Source: Clostridia bacterium (GTDB lineage Bacteria; Bacillota; Clostridia; Oscillospirales; Acutalibacteraceae). From it: 64,000 bases of DNA. This document shows, piece by piece, positions 41,936-50,538 of the stretch; the stretch's first letter is position 1; every line of letters starts with the position of its first letter. Below the pieces are notes generated by a model, which did not search any database, was not told where the DNA came from, and saw only the letters and a program-made list of their open reading frames with translations. The position numbers and the translations under genes are program-made. The stretch covers positions 41,636 to 105,635 of the forward strand of contig JAFSEP010000003.1 in the NCBI GenBank assembly GCA_017435665.1. The letters are read 5' to 3'.

Positions 41936-44059
41936 TCACTTATATTCCGTCTTTTTTATCAGCTCTCCGCTTTCCAGATTGAAGGCGCAGATTGAGTTAT
42001 CCGAAACGGTATATACGGTTTCATCAATATAGGTGCCTCTGAATAAGCCGTTAACGGGGGTTTTGTCCTGCTGATGAACAAAGCCGGTTTTAAGTTCCAG
42101 CTCACCGTCCTTGATTTCGAGCATGGCATAGGAATAAACCTCTCTGAAGGTATCGGCAAATATGCGTTTTTTTACGGGTATGCCGATAAGGTTTTTCTCA
42201 GGATAGTAGAGAAGTGCCTTATGGTTGTCGCACTGTGTGATTTCCGTTGAAGCCTCACAGACCTCAAAGTTTGATACCACCTTCGGCTTTTCGGGATTGC
42301 TTACGTCAAAAAGCGTCACCTTCAATGCGGATAAGTCGGCACTCTCCTCAGAACCACCGAAGCCTACGCCTACAAGATAATCGGCACCAACCGGATGCAG
42401 ATAGGTTGAGTAACCGGGAAGCTTCACATAACCCGAAATTTTCGGTTCTGTGGGCTTACTCAGGTCAATTACAAACAAGGGGTCTGTCTGCTCAAAGGTT
42501 ACCACATAAGCCTTATTTCCCGCAAATCTTACTGATTTGATTTCTTCGTTATCGGCAATATCTTCAAGCTCACCCACAAGCTTCAGCTCATCATCAAGAA
42601 CATAGAGATTGCTTTCATCCTTGAAGGTTGCGCTGTTATATCCTGTTGTACCGATACGGAGATATCCGTCGTATTCGTCCATTGAGAACTGATTATTGAT
42701 ATGACCGTAAACGCTTCCTTCCGCCTTTTTGGAAATTTTATCCTTTGAAAGACCGATTGCATTTATAACCGTTGTCTGTCTCTGCTTCAGGTCAGAATAA
42801 TCCGAATATGTGAAGTAAAGTGTGTCTGCAGAGCAATAAACCTTTTCACTGTTACCCAGGTATGCATAGGATGCACCCGATAAGTCCCCTGAAGCTGTGT
42901 CCGAGGCTGTTATAACGGTATAGCTTCGGGAATTTTCATCAATTTTTGTATCAATATCCTCAGCAGAAATCCTTTCACCGTTGACCTTGGGCACACAGAT
43001 GTCTAAAACTTCCTTCTCACTCTCCGTCTTTCCTATATAAACAGAATAATTGCTGACTGTGTAAAGCACACCGTTTATCATTCTTGAAGTGTTGTATTCA
43101 CCTGACTGCTTCTTTTCGGAAACGAGTTCGGGCTTGCTTATGTCTGAGATGTCATAAACAAGTGTCAGAGTTTCATATTCCGGAGCCCTTGAAAAGCCAT
43201 AGTGAATATACTCATCCTCACCGGGAACATAGCCGGGAGCCCATACCTCAGACTGTATGGCATCATTGTAGACGACCACACCTGTTTCCGCCTCATTTTC
43301 TTTACGGATTTCAATCTCAGCGGTCACACCGATAATTATCAGCTTATCACCGTCAACATACATCTCTTTTCCCTGAAAAAAAGTGTTTTCTTTTCTCTCC
43401 ACACTGAGTGTTGATACTTCTTCAAGGTCAGAGCCTCTTATGATATGAACAACATCTCCCGAATAAAGGTTATCCTTCTTACTGCCCGTAAGAACATAGA
43501 TATACTTTCCGTCATTTTTTATCACATCAGCTTCATCAACATTCTCAACCTGAACATTGGTCTGACCGTGATTTGAGGTAACCGAATTCTGTGTTGCCGC
43601 CTGTGTCGGAGCCATATCTGACTCAGGTTCACCTGCTTCAGGCACGGCAGTATCAGCGGAAACGTTTTTATCAAAGGCGTTTCCATAGATAATATCTCCG
43701 GCAACGTTCCAGACGCCCTCCATAGCATCGTCAACATAATTAACTATTTCATCGGTTTTATAACGATTGTAAAGACTAAGGAAATGACTTTCGATTTCTG
43801 CATAATCCTCGCTTATAAGGCTCTTGATCTGCCTGTCTTCCCATATCCTGCCCCCTGCAAATACTGCACAGATTACCACAATAAATACTGCGGCAACGGA
43901 AGCTATTTTCCTGAAGGGAATAATTCTTGCAGTTTTTGGCTTTATTTCAGTATTCTCCAACTGAGCTATAATGTTTTCTTTCGAAAGTGATTCGGGCAAA
44001 TCCTGCTTCTGACTTTCGTATATACTCTTTATAAAATCCGTGTTATCCTTGTTTTTCAT
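41936..44059 (-). CDS. Membrane-anchored beta-propeller protein, probable ECF partner
   Basis: 707 residues. The cytoplasmic N-terminus (1-48) begins MKNKDNTDFIKSIYES. A transmembrane helix spans about 51-70 (KIASVAAVFIVVICAVFAGG). The extracytoplasmic part matches the Beta_propel family (PF09826): QVENVDEADVIKNDGKYIYV near 170-189 is the signature, with later DRIYVVTFEQTDPLFVIDLS-like blades. Overlap with the sigma gene (ATGA) and the short cytoplasmic head suggest it is the anti-sigma factor or sensor. Ligand unknown. Confidence 0.82.
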   Translation of the reverse strand: MKNKDNTDFIKSIYESQKQDLPESLSKENIIAQLENTEIKPKTARIIPFRKIASVAAVFIVVICAVFAGGRIWEDRQIKSLISEDYAEIESHFLSLYNRYKTDEIVNYVDDAMEGVWNVAGDIIYGNAFDKNVSADTAVPEAGEPESDMAPTQAATQNSVTSNHGQTNVQVENVDEADVIKNDGKYIYVLTGSKKDNLYSGDVVHIIRGSDLEEVSTLSVERKENTFFQGKEMYVDGDKLIIIGVTAEIEIRKENEAETGVVVYNDAIQSEVWAPGYVPGEDEYIHYGFSRAPEYETLTLVYDISDISKPELVSEKKQSGEYNTSRMINGVLYTVSNYSVYIGKTESEKEVLDICVPKVNGERISAEDIDTKIDENSRSYTVITASDTASGDLSGASYAYLGNSEKVYCSADTLYFTYSDYSDLKQRQTTVINAIGLSKDKISKKAEGSVYGHINNQFSMDEYDGYLRIGTTGYNSATFKDESNLYVLDDELKLVGELEDIADNEEIKSVRFAGNKAYVVTFEQTDPLFVIDLSKPTEPKISGYVKLPGYSTYLHPVGADYLVGVGFGGSEESADLSALKVTLFDVSNPEKPKVVSNFEVCEASTEITQCDNHKALLYYPEKNLIGIPVKKRIFADTFREVYSYAMLEIKDGELELKTGFVHQQDKTPVNGLFRGTYIDETVYTVSDNSICAFNLESGELIKKTEYK

Positions 44060-44595
44060 TTCACCTTGCTCCCTTCTTCACTCATAATTCTGCAAAGCTT
44101 GTCTGTTGCTCTTGAAAGCTTCGAGCGTACCGTACCCGACGGAATAGACAGCATTTCGCCTATCTCTCCGCTTTTATAGGAACAGACCACGGAAAGCAGA
44201 ACGATCTGTCTCTCTTCCTCGGAAAGCTGAAGCAGAGCCTCCTTCAGTTCAACGGTTATGCGAAAATCGTTGTCTCCTGAACTGATTTCGGTATGCTCCT
44301 CTATGTCCGAGATGCTTCTCTGTTCGATTATGTATTTAAGCTGTTTCTGACAGCTGCGAAGCAGTATCGTAAACAGCCACGACCTGAATGCGGAATCCTT
44401 TTTCAGCGTTCTGATTGACGAAAACGCAGCGCATACCGCATCGCCGACAGCATCCTGCGCCCTGTGGGTGTCGCCGAGATAATAATAGGCAAAGTTATAC
44501 ATATCCTTACTGTATATCTCATACAGCTCTCCAAAGGCGTTGGTACTGCCCTGTTTTGAAAGTCTGACTAATTTTCTGATATCCGTTGAGCTCAT
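44056..44595 (-). CDS. ECF-type RNA polymerase sigma factor
   Basis: 179 residues. Region 2 is near 15-80 (AFGELYEIYSKDMYNFAYYY), and region 4 near 115-170 with CSYKSGEIGEMLSIPSGTVR as helix-turn-helix. ATG 44595 has GAAAGGATG upstream; the longer frame to 44652 lacks an RBS. It is translationally coupled to the beta-propeller protein. This is the second ECF plus membrane-sensor pair in the window and is unrelated in sequence to the one at 33507. Confidence 0.88.
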   Translation of the reverse strand: MSSTDIRKLVRLSKQGSTNAFGELYEIYSKDMYNFAYYYLGDTHRAQDAVGDAVCAAFSSIRTLKKDSAFRSWLFTILLRSCQKQLKYIIEQRSISDIEEHTEISSGDNDFRITVELKEALLQLSEEERQIVLLSVVCSYKSGEIGEMLSIPSGTVRSKLSRATDKLCRIMSEEGSKVK

Positions 44596-44746
44596 GGATT
44601 TCACATCCTTTCGTATATATAGTGCCGTTTGAAGCGCAAAGTGTTGCATCAATATAAAAATATTTTACATTATTTTTCTCTTTCTTTCAACATATATGAT
44701 ATACAGAAAGGCAAAAATATAATATATAACGAAAAGGAGGATTAAA

Positions 44747-44905
44747 ATGAAAAAAAGAAAGCTGTTCAAGCTCAAGAAACCCGACCCCATTGTAGAGCAA
44801 TGGAAAAAGGATGACAGCAAAATACGGTCTGACGTTCTCGGTTCATACACGGGTGTTCCCGACGGCTACGATATGATGCCCGAACAGGATGCAGATGATT
44901 TATAA
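44747..44905 (+). CDS. 52-residue conserved-type small protein
   Basis: Begins MKKRKLFKLKKPDPIVEQWK, continues with a central GSYTGVPDGY, and ends MPEQDADDL. AAAGGAGG lies 6 bases before the ATG, so it is surely translated. It is basic at the N-terminus and acidic at the C-terminus. I recall similar DPxGSYTGxPxD..PxQDADDL small proteins in other Clostridia, function unassigned. Standing alone, divergent from the ECF operon. Confidence 0.8.
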   Translation: MKKRKLFKLKKPDPIVEQWKKDDSKIRSDVLGSYTGVPDGYDMMPEQDADDL

Positions 44906-44912
44906 GGAAAAC

Positions 44913-44944
44913 ACGAATGCAGGTTGATTTTCAATCTGCATTCA
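44913..44944 (+). terminator. Terminator-like hairpin after the 52-residue gene
   Basis: GAATGCAGGTTG pairs with CAATCTGCATTC; the T-run is weak. Confidence 0.5.
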
Positions 44945-44951
44945 TTAACTC

Positions 44952-44980
44952 TTGAATATAAGGGAAAATAGTTGTATAAT
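44952..44980 (+). promoter_or_regulatory. Promoter of the 45010-46983 operon
   Basis: TTGAAT (44952-44957) and TATAAT (44975-44980) with a 17-base spacer, 30 bp before the start codon. Confidence 0.75.
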
Positions 44981-45009
44981 GGAAACGGAAAATTTTAGGA
45001 GGCGTTTTT

Positions 45010-46011
45010 ATGAAGAAATCAACCAAAACTGCCTTAAAGGTCGGTATCGGTGCGTCAGTTGCACTCTTTGCCGCCTGCGAGGGCATTTATGAGGGTGTTC
45101 TCAGCAGACTTTCAATGGATCTCAACAAAAAGTATCAGCTTTTTACTGACGGTGATACAGCCGGACGGTACGAGGATAATCCCGAGCGTCTTGCAGGTGT
45201 TGAGTGGTTTGAAGCAATCAGACCGAAGGCTGTATCCGTAAAGAATACCGAGGGAAAAAGTATTTACGCTTTTCTTGTGAAACAGGATATACCCACGGAC
45301 AAATGGGCAATCTGTGTTCACGGCTATACGGACGAGCCTCTCGGTGTTGCCAACATCGGAAAGTTTTATTATGATAACGGATACAACGTTCTTTTCCCCT
45401 GTCTCAAGGCTCATTCCCTTGACACGGAAATGTATTGCTCAATGGGCTACTATGACAGATATATGATCTGCCGTTGGATTGATTACATAACAGCAGAAAA
45501 TGCCGAAGCTCAGATTGTGCTTCACGGTGTTTCAATGGGAAGCGCCACAACAATGCTCGTAACGGGTGAAGATATCCCCGAAAACGTAAAATGTGCGATC
45601 TGCGACTGCGGTTATACATCTGTATGGGACGAATATAAGTCACAGATAGGTGTTGTGCTTCATCTGCCTGTTTTTCCGTTTCTGTATATCCTTAACGGAA
45701 TTTCGATTATGAGAAAGAACTTCGATTTCAGAAAATGTGCTCCCATAGAAGCCGTTAAAAAGAGCAACACGCCTACTCTTTTCATTCACGGTGAAAAGGA
45801 TAAGTTTGTGCCCTATGAAATGATGTATCCCCTTTACTGCGCCTGTAAGGCAGAAAGAGAAATGCTCAGCGTCCCTGACGCATACCACGCCGTATCGTCA
45901 TATATTCACCCCGAAATTTACTGGCCTAAGGTAAGCGAATTTGTCGGAAAGCATATGAATGCCGAACCGAAGAAAAAGCCCGAAGCAAGAAAAAAGGCGG
46001 TTAAAAAATGA
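45010..46011 (+). CDS. Alpha/beta hydrolase, membrane-anchored
   Basis: 333 residues. A hydrophobic N-terminal segment (about 7-25) may anchor it. CVHGYTDEPLG is the oxyanion region, GVSMGSA near 174-180 the nucleophile elbow (Ser 176 approx.), and Asp in FIHGEKDKFVP with His in PDAYHAVSS complete the triad. Family members are esterases or acyl hydrolases (YqkD/BEM46-like). RBS TAGGAGGCG. It overlaps the YdcF gene by 4 nt. The C-terminal tail is very Lys-rich. Confidence 0.85.
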   Translation: MKKSTKTALKVGIGASVALFAACEGIYEGVLSRLSMDLNKKYQLFTDGDTAGRYEDNPERLAGVEWFEAIRPKAVSVKNTEGKSIYAFLVKQDIPTDKWAICVHGYTDEPLGVANIGKFYYDNGYNVLFPCLKAHSLDTEMYCSMGYYDRYMICRWIDYITAENAEAQIVLHGVSMGSATTMLVTGEDIPENVKCAICDCGYTSVWDEYKSQIGVVLHLPVFPFLYILNGISIMRKNFDFRKCAPIEAVKKSNTPTLFIHGEKDKFVPYEMMYPLYCACKAEREMLSVPDAYHAVSSYIHPEIYWPKVSEFVGKHMNAEPKKKPEARKKAVKK

Positions 46012-46604
46012 AAAACATCTTTAAAACTATAATAACTACAAGTGCAATAGGTTCCCTTTCCCTTGCCGCTTACTTTAAAATTGCCGAAAATGCCTGCCGT
46101 AATCAGATGGTAAATCCCGATTATCTGATTATTCTGGGCTACGGGTTGAAGGATGACAAGGTTGCGGATATTCTTCAGATGAGAATTGATGCGGCGGCTG
46201 ATTTCCTGAAAAACAATCCCGACACCGTAGCAATACCTACGGGCGGTAAAACTCATCCGGGACAGACTCTCAGCGAGGCTCAGGCAATCAAAAACGGACT
46301 TATGGATAAGGGTATACCCGAGGAAAGAATAATTCTTGAGGATCAGGCTAAAACAACGGTTGAAAACTTTATAAACTGTAAAAGTATTATTCTGAAAAGA
46401 TGCACTAATATCAACACGGAAAGAATTGCCTTTATGACAAGTGATTTTCACGTTTTCCGTTCATCCGTCATCTGTAAGCAGGCAGGACTTGATGCTGTCG
46501 GCTTACCTGCGCCCTCTCCTGAAAAGGATTACAAAAAGAACGTTATCCGTGAATTTCTCGTTTTTCCTATAATGTATATTGAAAAAATGAAAGGAAATAA
46601 ATAA
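46008..46604 (+). CDS. YdcF/SanA-like DUF218 protein
   Basis: 198 residues. N-terminal membrane segment, then a DUF218 domain: DYLIILGYGLKDDKVADILQ near 38-57, PTGGKTHPGQTLSEAQA near 77-93, and MTSDFHVFRSSVI near 144-156. DUF218 proteins are linked to envelope functions (SanA, ElyC), but the reaction is not established. It overlaps the preceding hydrolase by ATGA, and RidA starts directly after it. Confidence 0.88.
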   Translation: MKNIFKTIITTSAIGSLSLAAYFKIAENACRNQMVNPDYLIILGYGLKDDKVADILQMRIDAAADFLKNNPDTVAIPTGGKTHPGQTLSEAQAIKNGLMDKGIPEERIILEDQAKTTVENFINCKSIILKRCTNINTERIAFMTSDFHVFRSSVICKQAGLDAVGLPAPSPEKDYKKNVIREFLVFPIMYIEKMKGNK

Positions 46605-46605
46605 T

Positions 46606-46983
46606 ATGATCACAAAAATTTACACAGACAAGGCACCTGCCGCAATCGGCCCCTATTCTCAGGCAATTAAAGTAAACGGTATGCTTTTCACCTCAGGTCA
46701 GATACCCGTTGACCCTGCAACAGGTGAGGTTTCGGGAAGTGATATAACAGCTCAGGCAACTCAGGTCTGCGAAAACCTCAAAGCAGTTCTTGCAGAGGCC
46801 GGAACAAGCTTCGAAAATGTTATCAAGACCACCTGCTTCCTTGCGGATATGGCTGACTTTGCCGCCTTCAATGCAGTTTATGAGAAGTACTTCGTATCAA
46901 AACCTGCACGCTCCTGCGTAGCTGTCAAGCAGCTTCCCAAGAGCGTTCTGTGTGAGGTTGAGGTTGTCGCTCTTGCAGAATAA
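46606..46983 (+). CDS. ridA: RidA family enamine/imine deaminase
   Basis: 125 residues, full length. It begins TDKAPAAIGPYSQAIKVNGM and has SGQIPVDPATGE and ENVIKTTCFLADM. The active-site Arg is in KPARSCVAVKQLP near 103-115. RidA hydrolyses reactive enamines such as 2-aminoacrylate. Third gene of its operon; AAAGGAAATAAAT is the RBS. Confidence 0.95.
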   Translation: MITKIYTDKAPAAIGPYSQAIKVNGMLFTSGQIPVDPATGEVSGSDITAQATQVCENLKAVLAEAGTSFENVIKTTCFLADMADFAAFNAVYEKYFVSKPARSCVAVKQLPKSVLCEVEVVALAE

Positions 46984-47000
46984 GAAACGAGGCGGATTTT

Positions 47001-48533
47001 ATGAAAAAAACTTTTTCAACAGCTCTTTGCGTTACGATGCTCTTTATGCTTCTTTCGGTAACCGCCTCAGCAGTTACATATAGTCAACCTTTCCCGTCGG
47101 GAACTGTTGATTCAGAAACCTTTCGTATTCCTGCACTCATCACACTAAAGAACGGTTCAGTTCTTGCCGGTGCAGATATAAGATACGGTCACGGTCTTGA
47201 TTCACCAAATAATAACGAGGTATTTATTGCTCATTCTAAGAACGGATATGCCGATTGGAACTATAAAACCGTCTTTTACTTTGACGATTATGCTGACGGA
47301 GTAACAGACACTCTGAGCGCATCTTACATAGATTCTGCCCTGATTCAATCGTCAGAAACAGGAAGAATATTTATGGTGACAGATGCCCAGCCCTCAGCCT
47401 GCGGATATCTTCAGGCAAAACAAGGATCAGGCTTTATTGAAATCGATGGTAAAAAGCACCTTCTTTTGACAGACGGCAATAATACCGATGAAATTGACAC
47501 CTTCGATTATTACGTGGGTGAATTTGAAAACGGATTCGCCGCTGTTTATGAAAAAGACAGAAAGAAAACCTCTTACAGCGTGGATGAAGAGCTTAATCTC
47601 TATAAGGACGGTGAGCCTCTCTATCTGATACAGGAAGGCTCTGAAGGCGTTGAAATTCAGCAGAACGTATATTATAACAGCTCTGAGCTTTGCTGTTACT
47701 GCACAACATATCTTGTTATGCGATACAGCGATGATAACGGAAAAAACTGGAGTCACCCCATTAATCTTTCCTCTTTAATCAAAAAGGAAAGCGAAGGCTT
47801 TCTCGGCATAGCTCCCGGACGAGGCTTTGTTACTGAGGTAAACGGCAAAGAAAGAATATTGTTCACCGTTTATGACAATGACGGCGGTACGGAAAACGTC
47901 AGCACAATATATTCGGATGATAACGGTAAAACCTGGAACAGGGGTGAAGAAACCGTATGCAGAAAATATATCGGCAAAACCAGTGAATCGCAGATTGTGG
48001 AGCTTAATAACGGAACCCTCCGTATGTATGCAAGAAACAACGGTAAATACGTTGCTTATGCCGACAGTAATGATAAAGGTAAGTCCTGGTCAAAATTCGT
48101 TGCTGATACCCAGCTGTCATCGGTTGGAAACTGTATGGTTTCTTTCATCAACACAAGCAGAACAATCGACGGAAAGAAGGTCATTCTCGGCTCTTATCCC
48201 TCAAGCCGTCAGGAGCGTGCAGACGGTGTTGTAAGGGTCGGTCTTGTTGATGAAACCAACAAGGTTAAGTGGATAAGCAAATACCACATCAACTCAGGCT
48301 TCTTTGCGTATTCCTGCCTGACAGAGCTTTCTGACGGTAATTTCGGATTGCTCTATGAGGATCAGCCTTATCAGATTTCTTATATGGTTCTTTCCCTTTC
48401 CGATGAGGGTGAGCTTTCCGAAATAAACGGAAACAATATTGAATACGAAAGTGACGAAACCTTCTTTGAAACTGTCAAAAGAATATTCAAAACCTTGTTT
48501 GACAAGTTCTTATCCCTTATAGGACTGCTCTGA
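47001..48533 (+). CDS. GH33 exo-sialidase, secreted
   Basis: 510 residues with signal peptide (cleavage near ASA 25). It carries the FRIP motif (SETFRIPALI near 39-48) and Asp-box repeats YSDDNGKNW, YSDDNGKTW and SNDKGKSW of the six-bladed sialidase propeller. An insert of about 90 residues lies between blades 1 and 2. The C-terminal 25 residues (FFETVKRIFKTLFDKFLSLI) form an amphipathic helix that may associate with membrane. Expected to release sialic acid from mucin or glycoconjugates outside the cell. RBS ACGAGGCGG. No carbohydrate-binding module or sortase motif. Confidence 0.88.
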   Translation: MKKTFSTALCVTMLFMLLSVTASAVTYSQPFPSGTVDSETFRIPALITLKNGSVLAGADIRYGHGLDSPNNNEVFIAHSKNGYADWNYKTVFYFDDYADGVTDTLSASYIDSALIQSSETGRIFMVTDAQPSACGYLQAKQGSGFIEIDGKKHLLLTDGNNTDEIDTFDYYVGEFENGFAAVYEKDRKKTSYSVDEELNLYKDGEPLYLIQEGSEGVEIQQNVYYNSSELCCYCTTYLVMRYSDDNGKNWSHPINLSSLIKKESEGFLGIAPGRGFVTEVNGKERILFTVYDNDGGTENVSTIYSDDNGKTWNRGEETVCRKYIGKTSESQIVELNNGTLRMYARNNGKYVAYADSNDKGKSWSKFVADTQLSSVGNCMVSFINTSRTIDGKKVILGSYPSSRQERADGVVRVGLVDETNKVKWISKYHINSGFFAYSCLTELSDGNFGLLYEDQPYQISYMVLSLSDEGELSEINGNNIEYESDETFFETVKRIFKTLFDKFLSLIGLL

Positions 48534-48552
48534 TAACAAGCAAACAACAAAC

Positions 48553-48592
48553 GCTCCGCTTGAACATTACCTGTTCAAGCGGAGCTGTTACT
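48553..48592. terminator. Terminator after the sialidase gene
   Basis: GCTCCGCTTGAACA and TGTTCAAGCGGAGC are perfect 14-bp arms around a 5-base loop; followed by TGTTACTTTT. Confidence 0.75.
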
Positions 48593-48605
48593 TTTGTGTT
48601 CATAA

Positions 48606-49898
48606 TTATTCGGCAGGAGCTGTATGAACGACCTCCTGCATTGTCACCTCTTCCTTATCGTAAAGAGCTGTATACTTTTCCTGATAATAGTTTTCATTGA
48701 CGTGTGTATATGAGCCGTCGGGTGCAAAATTGATAATCGTGCAGCCCCTCTGTGAGCCGAGCTTTACAATGCCCGGATACGCAAGATAGTCAACGCTCAT
48801 ACCGTAGTTAAGGTCGATACCCTTGTAGTTGATCGAGAAATTGTTCTCATGGTCGTGACCGCAGAACACGGCCTGAGTTGAGCCAAGCTCCAGCATTGTC
48901 TCAAAGAGATTGTCCTCTCCCATACTGCAATAAATAAGCCTTCCGCTTTCTCCCATCACACCAAAACGGTACCTGACATTTTCCGTATCCTTATAGCCAT
49001 TTTCCATATATTCAAACCAGGCATCCCTATATTCCGAGAAAGGTATATGGAAAAATGCAGTTGATTTTATGTCTGATTTCGCATCTTTACCCAAAGACTC
49101 ATAAAGCTTATCGTTCTGTGTGTTATGTAAACTTAATGTGTCTTTATACCACTGCACCTGATTTTCGTGGATACTGTCATAATTCTGCATAACACCGAGA
49201 ATGTCACCGCCCTTATATGAGTGACTGTCAAAGATATAAATTGACTGAGTGATTATGCCTTGAGTATTCTTTACATTGATAATCTGATTACCGTATCCGT
49301 CAACATCCGCAGGGCCTGCTTCATATAGACAGTATTTCATATCCTCATCCGAATAGAATTCAGATAAATCCTCACGGCTGTAATAGCTGTAAGACTCCGT
49401 ATCGTGGTTTCCGAAACAAAGTGTCCAATATACACCGAGCTTTTCCATAAGCTGTGCAAAAATCCTTGCGGAAGAAAGATTGTTGAAGGTACCTGCCTGG
49501 AACGGAACGGGATAAGCAATATCTCCTGTTACAATAACAAGGTCAGGCTTTTCTGCGGTAACCATAGCTGCTACTGCATTAAGAGCCATAGCATCCTTTT
49601 TAAGTGACATCCAACCGCCGCCGATATGTATGTCGGTGAGCTGCATTACCCTGAGATCTCTGTCGGTTGTGAAGGTATAGTAACCGTTTTCATCCTTTTC
49701 GGGTACAAGCTGTTCCTCATATTGAACAGTTTCAAAGGAAAGTGCCTTTTCGGTATTAGCTTTGTTACCCACCGAGCTGACTATTGCTCCGACGATTGCA
49801 ACAACCGCCATAAGTCCGAAAATACCTCCGCAAATGCCGAGAGCTATCTTTCCTGCCCTTGATTTTTTCCTCTGAATGCTTTTTTCTTTTGTTTTCAT
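48606..49898 (-). CDS. Membrane-anchored metallophosphoesterase
   Basis: 430 residues. An N-terminal basic head and a transmembrane helix near 17-40 (IALGICGGIFGLMAVVAIVG) put the enzyme outside. The calcineurin-like core carries LTDIHIGGG (DxH), VTGDIAYP (GD), FGNHDTES (GNHD) and FCGHDHENNF (GHDH), a full dimetal set. ATG 49898 follows AGGAGGAATATT; the upstream extension to 49946 lacks an RBS. Substrate unknown. Confidence 0.87.
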   Translation of the reverse strand: MKTKEKSIQRKKSRAGKIALGICGGIFGLMAVVAIVGAIVSSVGNKANTEKALSFETVQYEEQLVPEKDENGYYTFTTDRDLRVMQLTDIHIGGGWMSLKKDAMALNAVAAMVTAEKPDLVIVTGDIAYPVPFQAGTFNNLSSARIFAQLMEKLGVYWTLCFGNHDTESYSYYSREDLSEFYSDEDMKYCLYEAGPADVDGYGNQIINVKNTQGIITQSIYIFDSHSYKGGDILGVMQNYDSIHENQVQWYKDTLSLHNTQNDKLYESLGKDAKSDIKSTAFFHIPFSEYRDAWFEYMENGYKDTENVRYRFGVMGESGRLIYCSMGEDNLFETMLELGSTQAVFCGHDHENNFSINYKGIDLNYGMSVDYLAYPGIVKLGSQRGCTIINFAPDGSYTHVNENYYQEKYTALYDKEEVTMQEVVHTAPAE

Positions 49899-49959
49899 AA
49901 TATTCCTCCTAAGGTGACAATCGAAACAGCAAGCCTGAATTGCCACGATTTTATGTATG

Positions 49960-50232
49960 TTAAATAATTTTAACCTTAGGGTGACGGGTGTAATCCGTCA
50001 CCCTAACTTTATTCTCATCAAACAGCTCTTCAAGCCTTGCTTTAACACTCTGATAATCACTTTCAGGCTTTAATTGAAGCTTAACATAAGCCACGGGTAT
50101 ATCCTGATGATAAACAAAGCTAATACTTTCAATTTTTGCTACACATTCATTTTCAAGTATGCGTTTTTCGATTTCTGCCCTGATTTCAGGTGAAACATAA
50201 CCTATAAGCTTTCTGACCTGCTCAATAATCAT
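49960..50232 (-). CDS. Small protein of unknown function
   Basis: 90 residues: an N-terminal helix (IIEQVRKLIGYVSPEIRAEI), then beta-alpha-beta (SFVYHQDIPVAYVKLQLKPE). I do not recognise it. It starts 6 bases after the MGMT-like stop codon, so it is probably coupled to it. A hairpin (GGGTGACGG/CCGTCACCC, 49979-50002) lies inside its 3' end. Confidence 0.6.
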   Translation of the reverse strand: MIIEQVRKLIGYVSPEIRAEIEKRILENECVAKIESISFVYHQDIPVAYVKLQLKPESDYQSVKARLEELFDENKVRVTDYTRHPKVKII

Positions 50233-50238
50233 TTCTTG

Positions 50239-50538
50239 TCAGATACCGTACTTTTCGAGATTAACGGTTCCGTCTTTTTCAAAGATAATCCCCTCTTCTT
50301 CGAGCATCTGTCTCTGCACGTCACCGCCGCCGAAGGCAAAGGCTTCTGCAGTTTTCCCCTGACGGTTAACTACTCTGTGACAAGGAATTATACCCGGCTG
50401 AGGATTATTGTGAAGTGCATAGCCTACAACACGGGCCCATCGGGGATTTCCTGCAAGGGTTGCCACCTGACCGTAGGTTGCTACTTTTCCCTCGGGAATA
50501 GACCTCACCACTTCATATATCTTATCAAAAACCGTCAT
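50239..50538 (-). CDS. MGMT-family methyltransferase domain protein
   Basis: 99 residues, only the C-terminal DNA-binding domain of O6-alkylguanine-DNA alkyltransferases. The motif IIPCHRVVN near 48-56 keeps the acceptor Cys, unlike ATL proteins, in which it is usually Trp. GKVATYGQVATLAGNPRWAR is the helix-turn-helix wing. It may directly repair alkylated guanine or flag damage for excision. It overlaps the SseB-like gene by ATGA. Confidence 0.9.
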   Translation of the reverse strand: MTVFDKIYEVVRSIPEGKVATYGQVATLAGNPRWARVVGYALHNNPQPGIIPCHRVVNRQGKTAEAFAFGGGDVQRQMLEEEGIIFEKDGTVNLEKYGI

